Both the position numbers and the translations under genes were made by a program. Of a stretch of DNA of 64,000 nt, positions 43,754-55,399 are shown piece after piece (the stretch's first letter is position 1; the number at the start of each line of letters is the position of its first letter). Under the pieces are notes generated by a model. It saw nothing but the letters and a program-made list of their open reading frames with translations, made no database searches and was not told the origin of the DNA. Origin of the DNA: Heliocidaris erythrogramma (taxonomy: Eukaryota; Echinodermata; Echinoidea; Camarodonta; Echinometridae); the NCBI GenBank assembly GCA_025617745.1, contig CM046864.1, positions 27,652,199-27,716,198 of the forward strand, written 5' to 3'.

Positions 43754-45290
43754 GTAATAATAATAAGATAAGATGCTTATATAGCGCAAAATACAAACTT
43801 CTGTCTATGCCCTTAACAAAGTAAACATAATTTATAAACATATCAACTTAAGGTACAATAATCATATAGTGATATCAGAATTTAAATTATCATAACTCTA
43901 ACTGCGACTTAAGGCGAAACCTTTTATCTCATCCTATTGTTAGGATTCGCCTTAACCCACGTTCGTTTCGCCCTAACGTCGAATTTCTATTGTGACGGAA
44001 TAAACCTATTGTTAGGTTTCGCCTTAAGTCGCAGATAGGTAAATTAATGTAATGACAATAATTAGAACAACATGATAGATGTATTCAGAAATTATCTTAA
44101 CATTTCAATAACCATAACTAAAATTATGTCTTCAGAGATTTATTGAAATTGTGAACAGATGGTGCATCCCGGAGCTGGAAAGGCAGAGAGTTCCAAAGTG
44201 TCGGCGCAGCGGTGCTGAAAGCCCGGTCCCCGTAGAATTTAGTCCTAACCTTGGGAGTCTGGAGGAGGTTCATGTCCTTGGATCGAATGTTTCTGGTAGG
44301 GGTAGGCCTATATTCATTGATGATATTTAATATGTAGGACGGGGCAGTACCATTTAAGGCTTTGTACACCATCAGCAGGATCTTAAATTGGATGCGATGG
44401 TGGACTGGAAGCCAGTGTAATTGCAGAAGAAGAGGTGTGATATGTTCATGTTTGCGTGTCCTTGTTACGATTCTCGCTGCAGTGTTCTGGATGCGTTGTA
44501 ATATCTTGATCTCCACGTCTGGCAGGTTTCCGAGAGGAGCATTGCAGGTGTCAAGCCTAGAGGTGACAAATGCGTTTAATAATCTCGAATGTGACCTATC
44601 TAGCGTATTGCCCCCATTGCTGATCGACAGGTCATTTTTACTTGAGACTTCATTGTGAGGTGTTGGTTCATCATGGCTTCAACGTTGCGAACAACCTCAG
44701 ATGTCGTTATAACTTGCCTTCCCATACATATCTTGATGTCAGGGCTACATCTCGGCAGAAACTTCGACGTGAAATGGGCCACCTCTGTCTTGGTGTCATT
44801 TAAGGTGAGTCTGTTCCTTGTAGCCCAGATTAGGATGTCTTGGAGGCATTTGTTCACGTTTCTGATGGCAGTGTCACGGTCGGCGCTGTTGAAGATGGTG
44901 CAGACTTGTGTATCGTCGGCATAGAGTATGTCCTGCATTGGTGTAACGTTGAGCGTGTAGAGAAGGGGTCCTATTACTGATCCTTGAGGGACTCCGCAGA
45001 CATCATTGAAGGACTTAGACACAGAATTGCCGATCTGCACCACGTGGCTGCGACCATGTAGATAAGAGTTAATCCAGTTGAGAACATTGCCAGCGAATCC
45101 AAACGGTTCAGATAATCGCTCGATGAGGATCGATGGAGTGGTCGATGGTATCGAAAGCAGATGAGAAATCCAGAAGAACAAGTATGGCTTCTTTCCGTTG
45201 ATCGAGCGACAGGAGAATGTCATTCTGTAATCGGACAAGGGCTGTTTCAACGCAATGTTTCAACGTTTGTACCCACTGTCGAGTCGAGTC
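43754..45290 (-). mobile_element. L2/CR1-like LINE, 5'-truncated (LINE-A)
   Basis: Minus-strand frames read, in order, [28 protein letters not shown] with LYADDTQV (44600-45250) and LQRIQNTAARIVTRTRKHEH, LHWLPVHHRIQFKILLMVYK, TLWNSLPFQLRD (44124-44516). The 3' end carries GCGCTATATAAGCATCTTA and a (TTA)n tail at 43754, typical of L2/CR1 3' UTRs. The reverse transcriptase is broken by at least three frame changes, and the endonuclease is missing. Confidence 0.82.
43902..44034. mobile_element. Palindromic MITE in the LINE-A 3' region
   Basis: CTGCGACTTAAGGCGAAACC and its exact inverse at 44015-44034 form 20-bp arms, with further CCTATTGTTAGG(A/T)TTCGCC repeats inside. Confidence 0.65.
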
Positions 45291-47793
45291 TACGCCAGTG
45301 AAAGAAAGGTCTATATGTTATATACAGTTAATAGTATAATTATTCATACCACTTGAAATTTGAAGTATTAGGCCTATGTGTTTGTCTTAAAGATGAAAGG
45401 TTGACTAGTGGAATTCTGTGAATTCTTTTGTTATAATTTCTTTTGAACACGATAAAGTACATGTACATTAAATAGAACAAACCAATTTTTTAATGAAAAA
45501 CAAAATTGAAAAATTTCAGATCTTGGTAAGGTATGAGTAATTTGTCGTTAACTGTAGGCCTATTGTGTCTGTGTATATAATAATCTAAAAAATGGATTTA
45601 TTCAAATTGGCCAACCCTGCCTGAAGGTGATGAAATACATTCAGGCATACATAAAAAGGCACACAGAGGCATAAACACACAGACACGCAGGGGCACACAG
45701 ACACAGACACGCAAAGTCATACCGACACACACAGTCAAGGAAATAATAGTAGGACCATACTGTCAACGATCTCTCCGTACAGCGAGCTGCGTAGCCTTTA
45801 ATCAAGGCGGCTGTGCTGCTCTGTCGATCTCCTGGTCGATCCTCGAAACGCGCGGACTAGTCCTCTAGATCTGATTGCGCGTTTCGAAGATTGACCAGGA
45901 GATCGACAGACCAGCAAAGCCGCCTTGATTAAAGCTGAGCTGAGCGGCATGAACCGCAACAAAAACAAAAATCGCCAGACCTTCAGAATTCGCTCAGTGG
46001 GGAGGGGGTTATGGGGGTCCAGTTCCCCTCTATAATTCCCTGACAAGCAAAAAAAAAAAAAAGTTCATATGTCACTATCATGACCAACTCTGCAGTGATA
46101 ATGACCAGCTAATTGCCAGGCTGTTGTGAATAAATGGACACAAGTTTGTATGCCCAAAAGCCATATTATAGTCGACATCTAATACCGCGGTTACACATTG
46201 ATCCGACTCGCGGGTTCAGCGCAAAGTCGTGTCGAACACGGCAATTACGCGATCACTGTGATCCGATACTAAGGTTTTGAAACTTCATCTCCGAACTTAT
46301 CACCTTTGGGTAAACGATTGTGTATATGGCATGTTAGATCACATCGTTTTAAATGTTTGGTTAAAGTTTCCAAAACCGCTGCTCACTCTTTATCCTAAGT
46401 TATCTAATGCTCCATTGGTTTTGATCAATTTTTTGATAATAAAATGTTGGGATAGAAAAATATAGCGTGCGCATGCGATGGGGTCAATATGGGTCATAAT
46501 TATGGTAGCCGAAGGTACCTTTTGAAAGCTCAACTCTGAATTGTCACTTTTGTTCCTTGTATAACAAAACTTCTTCTTCGAGCACTGAAGAATAAACTGT
46601 CTGACTTTTTTCTGAATCATTACAAATAATGACAAATAATTTATAACACACATATATAAGTCCCTGGTGTGGGAGGGTGATACCCCCTCCCCCGCTCGGT
46701 CGCTTCGCCGTCATCCCCCCCCCCCAAAAAAAAAAAAAAAAAAAATCATGAACACTGATCGACACCCCTGTGTAGAAGAGTTAGAGGAGAGCAAATCTTG
46801 ATCATATAAATTTGGGGCGTTCAGAAATGGAAAGGTCATTAACTATAATTCACTAAATACCTTGAGTTATATCCAGAACTTTCGCCATCTCGTCGCGTTT
46901 TTGCATGATATTCATTGGTCCTTACGGTTTCAATTCAAGAAGAATGTCTATGCAGAATGACCATAAAATGGCCCAAAATTTGAGACACCCTGTTTTCTTT
47001 CTCTCATTACTGGCGAATGAATGGTGTGCCAGTCTTGTGGCGAAAGGTTTATGAAACTAGAGTGTCCATATTTCACTTTGATATAAAACATGTCATTTTT
47101 GGCTGTAAGGTCTCGTCGCGTTTTTCCTGAGGAAAATATAGTACAATTCAACATCTATGAAAATATGTGCTTATAACTATAGCTGTAGGCACAAACCCTT
47201 AAAATCGTACTTCGATTTGTACTTTGATTGATGTTTGGGAATCAAAATAAACTGAAACTGAATTAAGCCAGGAGCAAATAAAACCAGAGTATGAGCAATA
47301 TCACCAGAGCATGGGTTACATCATCTAATAAGACATGGGCTGCCATTAACATGTTTCATTTTTTTTTCCCTGAGAGATTTTCAGCTAAGTCGAAGACATA
47401 CATAGAGCTCGGTTAAACAATCATTTTTGTAGAGCCGCGCGGCGCCCCCCCCCCCCCCCCCCCCCCCCTTTAACACCTGATCACAGACATATTACAAAAC
47501 TGCAATGGTGCTCACATGCAATTTGGCAGCACGTTTTAGAGCGCACAAAGTCTTCTTCTATTATAAGTTCGCTGGATTTTCCCCAACATTGTTTGCAAAC
47601 TTATATTAAGTATGCTGCTTTATTTCCTCCTCCTGTTTGCGAAAACTCTGGCAAACAAAAGTGCCCTTTATGGTGCTATTCAACATCTTCACATGGTCGT
47701 TAAAATAGTTATATGAGTGGAAAGAACATAAAAGGGAAAAAGCAATTAATTATAGGCAAAATTATACACGTATTTACGTTTTTAGAATATTTT
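45291..47793. other. Non-coding DNA with hAT-like fragments and homopolymers
   Basis: CA-rich simple sequence at 45650-45740, a hAT-like module ending CCCTGACAAGCAAAAAAAAA at 46039-46060, C plus A runs at 46710-46745, and a C23 run at 47443-47468. No exon was recognised. Confidence 0.35.
45796..45934. mobile_element. Palindromic MITE
   Basis: CTTTAATCAAGGCGGCT at the left mirrors AGCCGCCTTGATTAAAG at the right. Continuing arms include GTCGATCTCCTGGTCGAT and GAAACGCGC; the loop is only about 20 bases. Confidence 0.7.
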
Positions 47794-48020
47794 TTAACAT
47801 TTCCACTGATCTCTATTTGTAATCTCTCCAGGGAGAGCATTCCACAACGAAGGCCCTGCATGAGCAAAGCCCCCCCCCCCCCCCCCCCTTTGTATTAAGC
47901 TTAGAAAGAGCAAGTAGTCCTGACCAGACATTTGACAACGTAATGATCTAGACGGAACATAATGATTTATCAAACTAATAATGCTGAGGATAGGAGCAGA
48001 GCCATGCACACAACTGACGG
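47794..48020 (-). mobile_element. LINE ORF2 C-terminal fragment
   Basis: The frame reads LSIISLINHYVPSRSLRC and later FAHAGPSLWNALPGEI, the usual C-terminal end of CR1-like reverse transcriptases, interrupted by a C/G homopolymer. It may be the 3' remainder of LINE-B or another copy. Confidence 0.6.
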
Positions 48021-49379
48021 CGATATTTCACCCTGGCACATCATTATACAGGAGTTATTTCTCTGCAAAATGTTTGCAATGTAATTATGTAAAACTCTGA
48101 CAAAGTTCATGTTTAATTGCTTCCATTATTTGGGGGACTCAACTGGCTTCGAGCCAATAACATCGAAGGCGCGTTGCTCAATACTCGTTAGCTGCAGAGA
48201 ATGTGCAAGTGCCTTATTATTTTTTGTCTTCTTTATTTTAAACTGCAAGGTTGGCCTGTTCAGTTATGCAAACCGCTTTCCAAAGGCGCCCTGTAGTTTA
48301 ACAAATAATTCTACATGACAATACAAAATACATAGCACTTATTCTCTCTTTAAAAAAGGAGTGAGTTTTCACTATATTTTCACTCTCCCGGGAGTGACGT
48401 CAGTGATCACTTGTTTAGGATATCAAGTGACTATCGAGTGCTCTCTAAGAGAAAAAGAGTGGAGTTTCACTCTATTTTTACTTTATTTTCACTCAGTGAT
48501 CACTCGATATTTTTTTTAGAGAGAGTAGGTAACATGGTAAATTACAAAAATGGGGAGTGAATTAATGGTATTATAAAATGTACACTTTTGAATAGGAATT
48601 AATAATTCCATTGAGTCAAGATTTTAAACTTTGCATAGTTGTTTAAAACTAATTTAGGGATATACACGTCTGAGCATTACCAGAAAGTGCATTAAACAAA
48701 CTGGTTCCAACATATCCACAAGAAATTTTCTGTCCCTAAGATGAACATTAATGAATATAATGTAAAAATCATAGCAACATAAAATTCTTCAATAGTTCGA
48801 TTTTTTACCAACAATTGTAAATACATTTTCACCCAAGATCATAGGTCAAGCATAACACCCAAGTATTTGATTTTCTTTACATTTTCTTAAGGTCAAACCA
48901 TTCGTATATTGTATCAAAATCATCTTGTAAGTTCTTCTGTACCTCCTTAATTCAAATTGTTTACCATGGCTTTTAAAATAGCTGTATCATCAGCCATTTT
49001 AGAATTTAAATGCAATTGTACATTACATAAAGCGAGAGAATATCAACGGTCCCAAGGTAGATCCCTGTGGAACTCCTGATTTGGTCTTCAAACATTCACT
49101 AGTGCAATCGTTAACTGTTACAAGTTGTCTCCTGTTAAATAGGATTCCACCCAATTGTATTCTTTCATTTAATACCACAGTACATAAGCCGTCCAAGAAT
49201 AAAATTGTGTGGAATAACATCTAAAGCTTTACGTAGATAGATCTAAGAAAATACCCCAAATAATATATTTTTGGTCTATTTTATCACACAAAATAATCTG
49301 TAATTTCAGTTAAACATGTATAAAATTGATCATGCATTGCTCTTTCCAATACTCCGGACAAGGCAGTTAGCACAGACAT

Positions 49380-50390
49380 TAGCCTCTTGTCGAGGCCCTG
49401 GCGCTGTTGAAATCCTTGGCGATATGGAGAAAAACCGAGGCGCTTGCGCCGAGGGCCTCTTGACACCCGACCTGAATTATATATTCATGAGGCACGATTT
49501 CCTACTGAATTATGCATGAAAACGTGAATAGTTAGATAACCGCGGCGATCGCCCAGCAAATTGGCCAATGAAATCTCAAGGATTTCTTACTTCAGTTCTG
49601 GACTAGTCTATTATTTTTGGGGGGATTACGTAAATCTCTTGCTCAAAATACATTCACAGACAAGCACATTATGAAGAATTCGATCTCTAGCTTACAAACC
49701 ATGGTAATATGAAATAAGACAAATGTACATATTTCTCAAGAGATCATCATATATTTACAAATAATGAAGAATGGGCAATAAAAGTCACCGTTCAACAATA
49801 GATGCATCTCCATCAATTCTGATGTAACCAAGGAGTTACCAGCAACTTCACTGCCCGGCAAGGCCCCGGGGGATCCGCCTGGCCCAGCTCGCGAAGCTAA
49901 GCAGCGCAGCATGCAGTTTCACTCTGGCCCACGGAGGTAATCAGCACAGAGCGATTGCGCATGAAAAATAACACTTTTTCCATAGCCAGTAGGCAGATTC
50001 ACAAAAAACATCTTGTCCTTTAAGTGCACATTTGATTGCATCAACTTGCAAATCTTTGAATCTGTCAATCTTCAACATTCTAGCGGCATATTCTAAGCTC
50101 TTACAAATATCGTCATCACTCGTCGTGGAAGAAACGTTGAACGCCATTTTAAGAAATAGCTTGCAGTCGAGTCATGAATATTTAACATTACGTCATGGTA
50201 GCTCGCGCTTATTGGATGATTTTCACCGACCAAAATTTGGTCGGAATATTCGTCAAAACAATGAAATACAAAAGAAATTCAGATCAGGTGTCAAGAGGCC
50301 CTCGGCGCAAGCGCCTCGGTGTTTTTTTTTTTTTTTTTGCCTCCATATCGCCAAGGATTTCAACAGCGCCAGGGCCTCGACAAGAGGCTA
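49380..50390. mobile_element. 1,011-bp long-TIR transposon (MULE-like) with captured gene fragment
   Basis: CACAGACAT lies on both sides (49371-49379, 50391-50399), a 9-bp target duplication. Terminal inverted repeats of about 100 bp start TAGCCTCTTGTCGAGGCCCT; the right one contains an added T/A homopolymer. Deleting the element and one duplication joins CCCATG and TCTGTG on the minus strand and restores an open LINE frame (RPMSVLTAL). Long TIRs, a 9-bp duplication and a cellular gene piece inside resemble plant Pack-MULEs. Confidence 0.75.
49941..50147 (-). pseudogene. RecQ-like helicase 5' fragment carried by the long-TIR transposon
   Basis: After AAAATGGCG (good start context) the frame reads MAFNVSSTTSDDDICKSLEY, then FKDLQVDAIKCALKGQDVF. 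Beyond a six-T run the next frame reads VNLPTGYGKSVIFHAQSLC, a Walker A motif (GYGKS) with RecQ-type surroundings (F..LQ..AI...L.G.DVFV.LPTGYGKS). One T fewer would keep the frame, so it is a decayed copy. Upstream are a CCAAT box and TGACGTAA, so promoter and first exon appear to have been captured together. The rest of the helicase is absent. Confidence 0.65.
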
Positions 50391-50503
50391 CACAGACATG
50401 GGTCTAACATAACCAATATCAAAAGATCCTTCCTTGTGTATTGGAGTAATTCGTGCGGTCTAAAAATCTTTTGAAATAATACATGTTTGTAAAGTCGCAT
50501 TAA

Positions 50504-52388
50504 AGGGCGAGTCAATTAGAATCAACATTGGGGCTAAAAATGTAGTACATAGGTCCAATGACACAATTCTGACATTTTTACAGAAAAAAAATTGCCCAGT
50601 AACAAGAAATTGGTCAAAAAACTCATCAATTTGGGAACGCCCCCAAAAATTGACAGCTGATTGGCTAGAGCGATTTGACGTAGCATCGGGAAGTCCCCCG
50701 CGAAGCCACTAAGGTTGACTAATATGTTGGCAATGTAAATGAATGATAATTTATCCATTTTCATATCACTATTTATACAATTTCGACAATCTTTAAGTCC
50801 CCCAAAAGGATTTGAATAGGTTGTTTAGACATTTTAGTAGAGGTCAAATGACAAGTCTGTCATTTTTTCAAACACTTTACCCATGATAATTCCTCTTTTG
50901 GATTAGGTTTATGTTTTGGAAAAACGTAATATTTTACAGACAAGTAGACGTGTGGACAGTCGCTTTACTGCTGACTGTACCTTGCGAATCTTTGTGTGCG
51001 TGCTTATGATAACAACCAAGTACACTGAAAGACTGGATGAAAGTCTAAATATATTACAACAATTACAGCAAAATCGTGTGCTGCAAGCTAGCTGCCTCCC
51101 GGGGGGGGGGGCACTCACATATATATGTCACACATGTATGTGCCGCTGTGACGTCCCCCATTTTCAACCTTCTCGGGTCGCTCCCATGATATGCGATTTT
51201 CAGATTTTCACTAACCGCACCTCGATTGGCTTCCGACTCGCTCCCTAGAATATGAGAAAACAATGCGCACAGCCCATTGTCCGGGAACGGTCGCTCCCTA
51301 GCCTCCCAGGCCAGCGCAGCGGGGAGCTGGGCGACCTAGTGCCCCCTAACTGAACGCGGTATTACTAGTGCTAGCGGCGGCTCAGCGAGATCAATCTGCA
51401 TGCGACATCGAGCCAGTGCAGTGGCGCGGCATGTACAGCGTTAAAAACAGCGCTGCGACCGCTGACTCAGTTCATGCACCGTTTGTGTACCAGAGTAGTG
51501 AGATCGCGAGCAGCTAAAATTAGCTCTGCCCATGAGCCCGTTCTCTCCTTAGACCCTCAAAAATGAGCTTCCTCAATTAACCATTTAGCTCCTTAGCCCC
51601 CCGTTTTGAGATTGGCAGCGGCACACCCACATCCAAAAACAGGTTGAGTGCCCCCCCCCCCCCCCGGGCTCTACGGTACGGTACGGTAGACCTACCCTCT
51701 TTTTCTCCAGTGACTCCAGCTTCAGAACTGCAGACCGACTCTTGTTTTTTTAGCTCCCTGTGTTTGGCTTCCAGTTCCACAGCCCTCAGTTCCCAGTCTG
51801 ATGACAGGGATAGCTGTCGGCCGCAGCATTTTATTCTTGGGCGCAAATCCTAGCTGGTCATACAGCCCCTGGCCTGAGGGCCTGACTATCGAAGTCCTCC
51901 TCCCTGAAGTGGTCACTGCAAACAGTACTGTGAGCGGAAGGGCCATCCCACTGAGCTAGCTCGCGTCAGCTTGATCCTTGAAATCCAAATTTTTCGAGTT
52001 GCATCACCTTTAGGAAAGGTGTGCAGACTGACACCATCGCTGGTGCCTTTGCTGCACCCAGCAACAACACATCTCCTCGGCATTTTCTTGATATATGCAC
52101 TCCTATCATGCCTATCCAAAATTCCCTGCACTGGATATACACAGACAAGCGTCGTCCGCTAGCTAGACGTTCCCGATGGTACGTCACAGGTCACCTGACA
52201 AGGCACGTGACTGGGCCCTATTTTTCGAGGGGCGTGACAGACTAGCTGATAAACGTGCGATTTAGGCAATTTCAACGAAGCTTAGAGAAGTACACAGATC
52301 TTTTTAATAAAAAGTATATGCGATTTCTAGCAATATTGACACAATACTTTGATATTATCATGAAATGTAATTCTAATTGACTCGCCCT
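50504..52388. mobile_element. Kolobok-type DNA transposon with THAP remnant
   Basis: TTAA|AGGGCGAGTCAATTAGAAT at the left (50500) and ATTCTAATTGACTCGCCCT|TTAA at the right (52389) give a 4-bp TTAA duplication and about 19-bp inverted ends. A THAP-domain fragment lies inside. TTAA duplications plus a THAP transposase are established traits of the Kolobok superfamily; piggyBac also uses TTAA but lacks THAP. It has inserted in LINE-B between AAEYMRSTDSF and the LTHLFNATL segment. Confidence 0.75.
51720..52131 (-). pseudogene. THAP-domain gene remnant (Kolobok transposase N-terminus)
   Basis: The first frame reads MPRRCVVAGCSKGTSDGVSL then HTFPKGDATRKIWISRIKLT, a THAP zinc finger start (C-x4-C). 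The expected W..P...S.VCS.HF part (GPSAHSTVCSDHFREEDF) is in another frame. GCTAGCTCAG at the junction suggests a duplicated 4-bp GCTA. A further frame change precedes GLYDQLGFAPKNKMLRPT. A short helical segment (ELEAKHRELKKQ) follows. The DDE catalytic part was not recognised. Confidence 0.75.
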
Positions 52389-52450
52389 TTAAATAAATGA
52401 GTCAGTGGATCGCATATATTCTGCCGCCAGATTAAGAAGTTTAGGGTGTA

Positions 52451-52563
52451 CAGTGGCGGATCTAGCCTGGTAAGACACAATACATTCTACGGGCCCGCCA
52501 TTGTGCACAAACAAAGCGGGCCTGTAGAATGTATTGTGTCTAATCCGGCTAGATCCGCCACTG
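52451..52563. mobile_element. 113-bp hAT MITE, near-perfect palindrome
   Basis: CAGTGGCGGATCTAGCCTGG and its inverse at the right end, flanked by AGGGTGTA on both sides (52443-52450 and 52564-52571). The 8-bp duplication and CAGTGGCGGATCnAG terminus identify a hAT-group MITE. It sits in LINE-B; low divergence between arms suggests recent origin. Confidence 0.85.
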
Positions 52564-52703
52564 AGGGTGTATATCATATACTCCCACTGCTTTTTAACAG
52601 TCAATATCTAGCAGATCTTTTACAACATATTTCGTCTTTATTGCACAAAATTTAAATTCAAAATGCGAGAAAAGATTTTAAAGTTTTAATCAAAACCGTT
52701 TAA

Positions 52704-53338
52704 AGGGAAATTAACCTCAGCGTATGAACTAGCTTATTTTGAATGGTGTAGTATATGCCTCTTATTTGATACATGCAATTTCATGTAAAAACACAGGATA
52801 TAGATATAAATCACTATTTTCCAGCCAAGTTATTGTCTGCTAGCAATAATAAGGGGGCTGCCATTACTTTATGTGTACACGAAAATATTTTTCATCCCAA
52901 GTAATATTTCCTTCATCGTTAACTTGTAATTGATTTTAGAGGACAAATATATATTAGATATAGTCACATATTCTGAAATGTAAGTTTAGTTTTATATATT
53001 TTTTAAAAGGTCTTAATTTGTTCATAAAAATATACTTTCTGTACGTGGAGACGGAGAATTGACGTCAAGGACGGAGACAATCGTAACAATACCAAAACAA
53101 AGCGAGGAATCTGCATTACAGGATGGCTATTAGAACTCATGGGTCGTCAATTATCTAGGCCCATGACCAATAACAATCGTAATAAAATCAGAACAAAGCG
53201 ACGTATCTGTTGTAAAGGTAGGCTATTATCAATGCATATGGTACCTAATGATCCGTGTCATGCACAAAATGGCAGCCTCCATGGAAAGACGTAGCAGACA
53301 ATACCGCATCTAGAATATCATGTGGGGTTAATTGTCCT
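52704..53338. mobile_element. Kolobok/T2-type MITE, copy 2
   Basis: TTAA|AGGGAAATTAACCTC and GGGGTTAATTGTCCT|TTAA frame a 635-bp element sharing GGGGGCTGCCATT and GCAGCCTCCATGG-type inner arms with the 7.6-kb copy. It is inserted in LINE-B just after the NTSEDS segment. Confidence 0.72.
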
Positions 53339-53999
53339 TTAATGAATCTTCGGAGGTATTACCCGAGGGAGTTTGCAACATTGAGCCTACTTCATTAAAG
53401 GCTTTGTTTAGAACATGAGCTATTTGCTTGTTAGGTATGTGATCATTACCAATAATATTGTGTGTTTAATATCATGATTCACATTTTTATTTTTCTTTGG
53501 TATAAGTTTTGATAAAACATCCCAATTCTTCTTTATATCATTTCCACAATTCTGAAATTTATCCTGATATTACTTCTTTTTCAAACTCTTATTCAAGTTA
53601 TTAGCCCTATTACGAAAATACTGGAATTTATGCCAAGAAGTCAGTTTTGTTTTTCTAAATAGCTTGCGATAATATCCCTTTGGAGTGCTAATGTTAAATA
53701 ATCATCGTTTATCCAAGGTACACCTCTTTGTTTTTGACGCACTGATATCATGGGGGCATGCCTCCACCGTGATATATTTAGTTGGTTTTAATAGCAGGAA
53801 AATGCGATAAACATATCAAGTTTGAGAAAAATCCGATAAAAAATAAGTATTTTATGAATTTTTAAAGTAGTACTCGATCAAACACAAAGTCTGCAATGTA
53901 TCTTTCGAGGTCCTCCCCAATTTGAATTTTCGTCAGTTTCCATTTACTTAGTTGTTTGAAAAAGAATAGATTTATTTCATATAGGGGTTGTGTCACAAC

Positions 54000-54220
54000 G
54001 GGGTAACCTCGCTAGTCATAAGGACCGCTATTCATAACGCGTGACTAAATTCATAGTGGTGTTTTATAAATAGTGGTCCTTCTAAATGGCGAGGAAACCA
54101 TAGACAAATAACCTCGCTATTCATAAGGACTTCCATTCATACGGATCAGTATTCATAAGGACCGCTATTCATAACGCGTGTTAAATGAATAGCGGTCCAT
54201 ATGAATAGCGAGCGGACCCA
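54000..54220. mobile_element. Modular foldback element of CGCTATTCATAA units, copy 2
   Basis: It starts GGGGTAACCTCGCTAGTCAT and ends GCGAGCGGACCC like the 33.8-kb copy, with fewer internal units. GTCACAAC flanks it on both sides (53992-53999, 54221-54228), an 8-bp target duplication. Confidence 0.75.
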
Positions 54221-54229
54221 GTCACAACA

Positions 54230-55261
54230 TACGTGCAATGATTATAAGATGCATGTATGATTGATTAATTTCTTTAGAGAAAATAGAAATTCAGGATTTT
54301 TTTAGTACAAAGCAAATGGGAAAGTACTTCGAATGGCATTTTTGTGGAATTTTTCTCAAACTTTCGCTGATTTTTTTTTTAAATCCCAATTATCTGCTTC
54401 TCTCAAAACCAACTTAATATCAGGTTGGACGTCTCGCTTTAAATACCAAACGAGCTGGATCTGTCCATGTGATCAAACCCACTGAGCTTTAAAGTGGCAT
54501 TTACAGTGCTAAATTAAGACTATAATCTTAAGTAATCTTAAAATTCATTGCATTTTATGATAGAATTTTGACATACAGCTTGTTGGATAAAAGGCACATT
54601 TTATATTTCAAACTATTATTTTTGACTTATGATGAGTAAAATTGCCTGCAAGGCCATTTCTAAGCATCTACAAATTAGAATGGGGCATGATGGGAAAATG
54701 AGAGGCACAGACACTTACATGCATTATCTGATATTGTGTCTTGTAAAATGTTCCTAACATTTCAAAACAAGCTGTAACTTTTCATACTTTCACGGGAAAG
54801 GGGGGCGGGGCGGGAGAATAGGAGCACGAAACATATTAAAGCAGCGATTACAATTTATGGGGGTGCATAATTAATACAAGAATAAATACTTCTTGGGTTT
54901 TCATCATCTCTTGCTCTCAATCTTTTGTCTTCCGTATCTCTCCCTCTTCTACTAATATTCTCTCCATCAATTTTTCAACTCAAGAGTAGTAAAATCCAAG
55001 AACAAAGCCCCAAAATCTGAAATATTTCCCAATATGCTTTATTTGATCCTCTATAATTAAACCTTAGTGAAAAAGGAAGCAAATAATACTGGAAAACAGT
55101 ATGACATCGTCTGCTCAGAGCCAAAAGGCGTTTAACTCCAATGAAATGTTTTAAACACAGACTTAACACCTTTCTGGCTCTCAGTCAACAGACAATATCC
55201 CCTGCTGAGAGCAACAAGGGCATTAAAAAGGTATGAGTAAACGTCCTTCTGACTCTCAACA
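54230..55261. other. Non-coding DNA
   Basis: 54280-54440 resembles the right half of a T2-type MITE related to 9.0-9.2 and 26.95-27.12 kb (AAACTTTCGCTGA, TTAATATCAGGTTGGA). The rest has no recognisable feature. Confidence 0.35.
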
Positions 55262-55399
55262 GGGGAGCGTTTCATCAAGCGTTTTGTCAGTGATTTTTAC
55301 CGACAACTGTTATAAGCTCCTGAAATCCTTGCATCTGATTGGCTGAGAGCAAATTTGTCAATAAAAATCACTGACCAAATGCTTGATGAAACCCTCCCC
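55262..55399. mobile_element. Complete palindromic MITE (GGGGAGCGTTTCATCAAGC type)
   Basis: GGGGAGCGTTTCATCAAGCG at the left mirrors GCTTGATGAAACCCTCCCC at the right, and GTCAGTGATTTTTA mirrors AAAAATCACTGAC. The centre holds ATCTGATTGGCTGAGAGCAA, the segment also found at 10.86 and 16.96 kb. No clear target duplication was found. Confidence 0.75.

Larger units (their letters stand above)
48780..53745 (-). mobile_element. CR1/jockey-like LINE with four nested insertions (LINE-B)
   Basis: Pieces on the minus strand, in order: RKLFRKTKLTSWHKFQYFRN and FNEVGSMLQTPSG (53.35-53.74 kb); LLNLAAEYMRSTDSF (52.4-52.6 kb); LTHLFNATLQTCIISKDF and ARITPIHKEGSFDIG (50.40-50.50 kb); VLTALSGVLERAMHDQFYTC (49.28-49.38 kb); KSGVPQGSTLGPLIF (49.02 kb); MADDTAILKAMVNN and IKYLGVMLD (48.8-49.0 kb). 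This is the standard reverse transcriptase order. The gaps are four transposons. Several stops and frame changes remain, so the LINE is dead. Confidence 0.8.
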
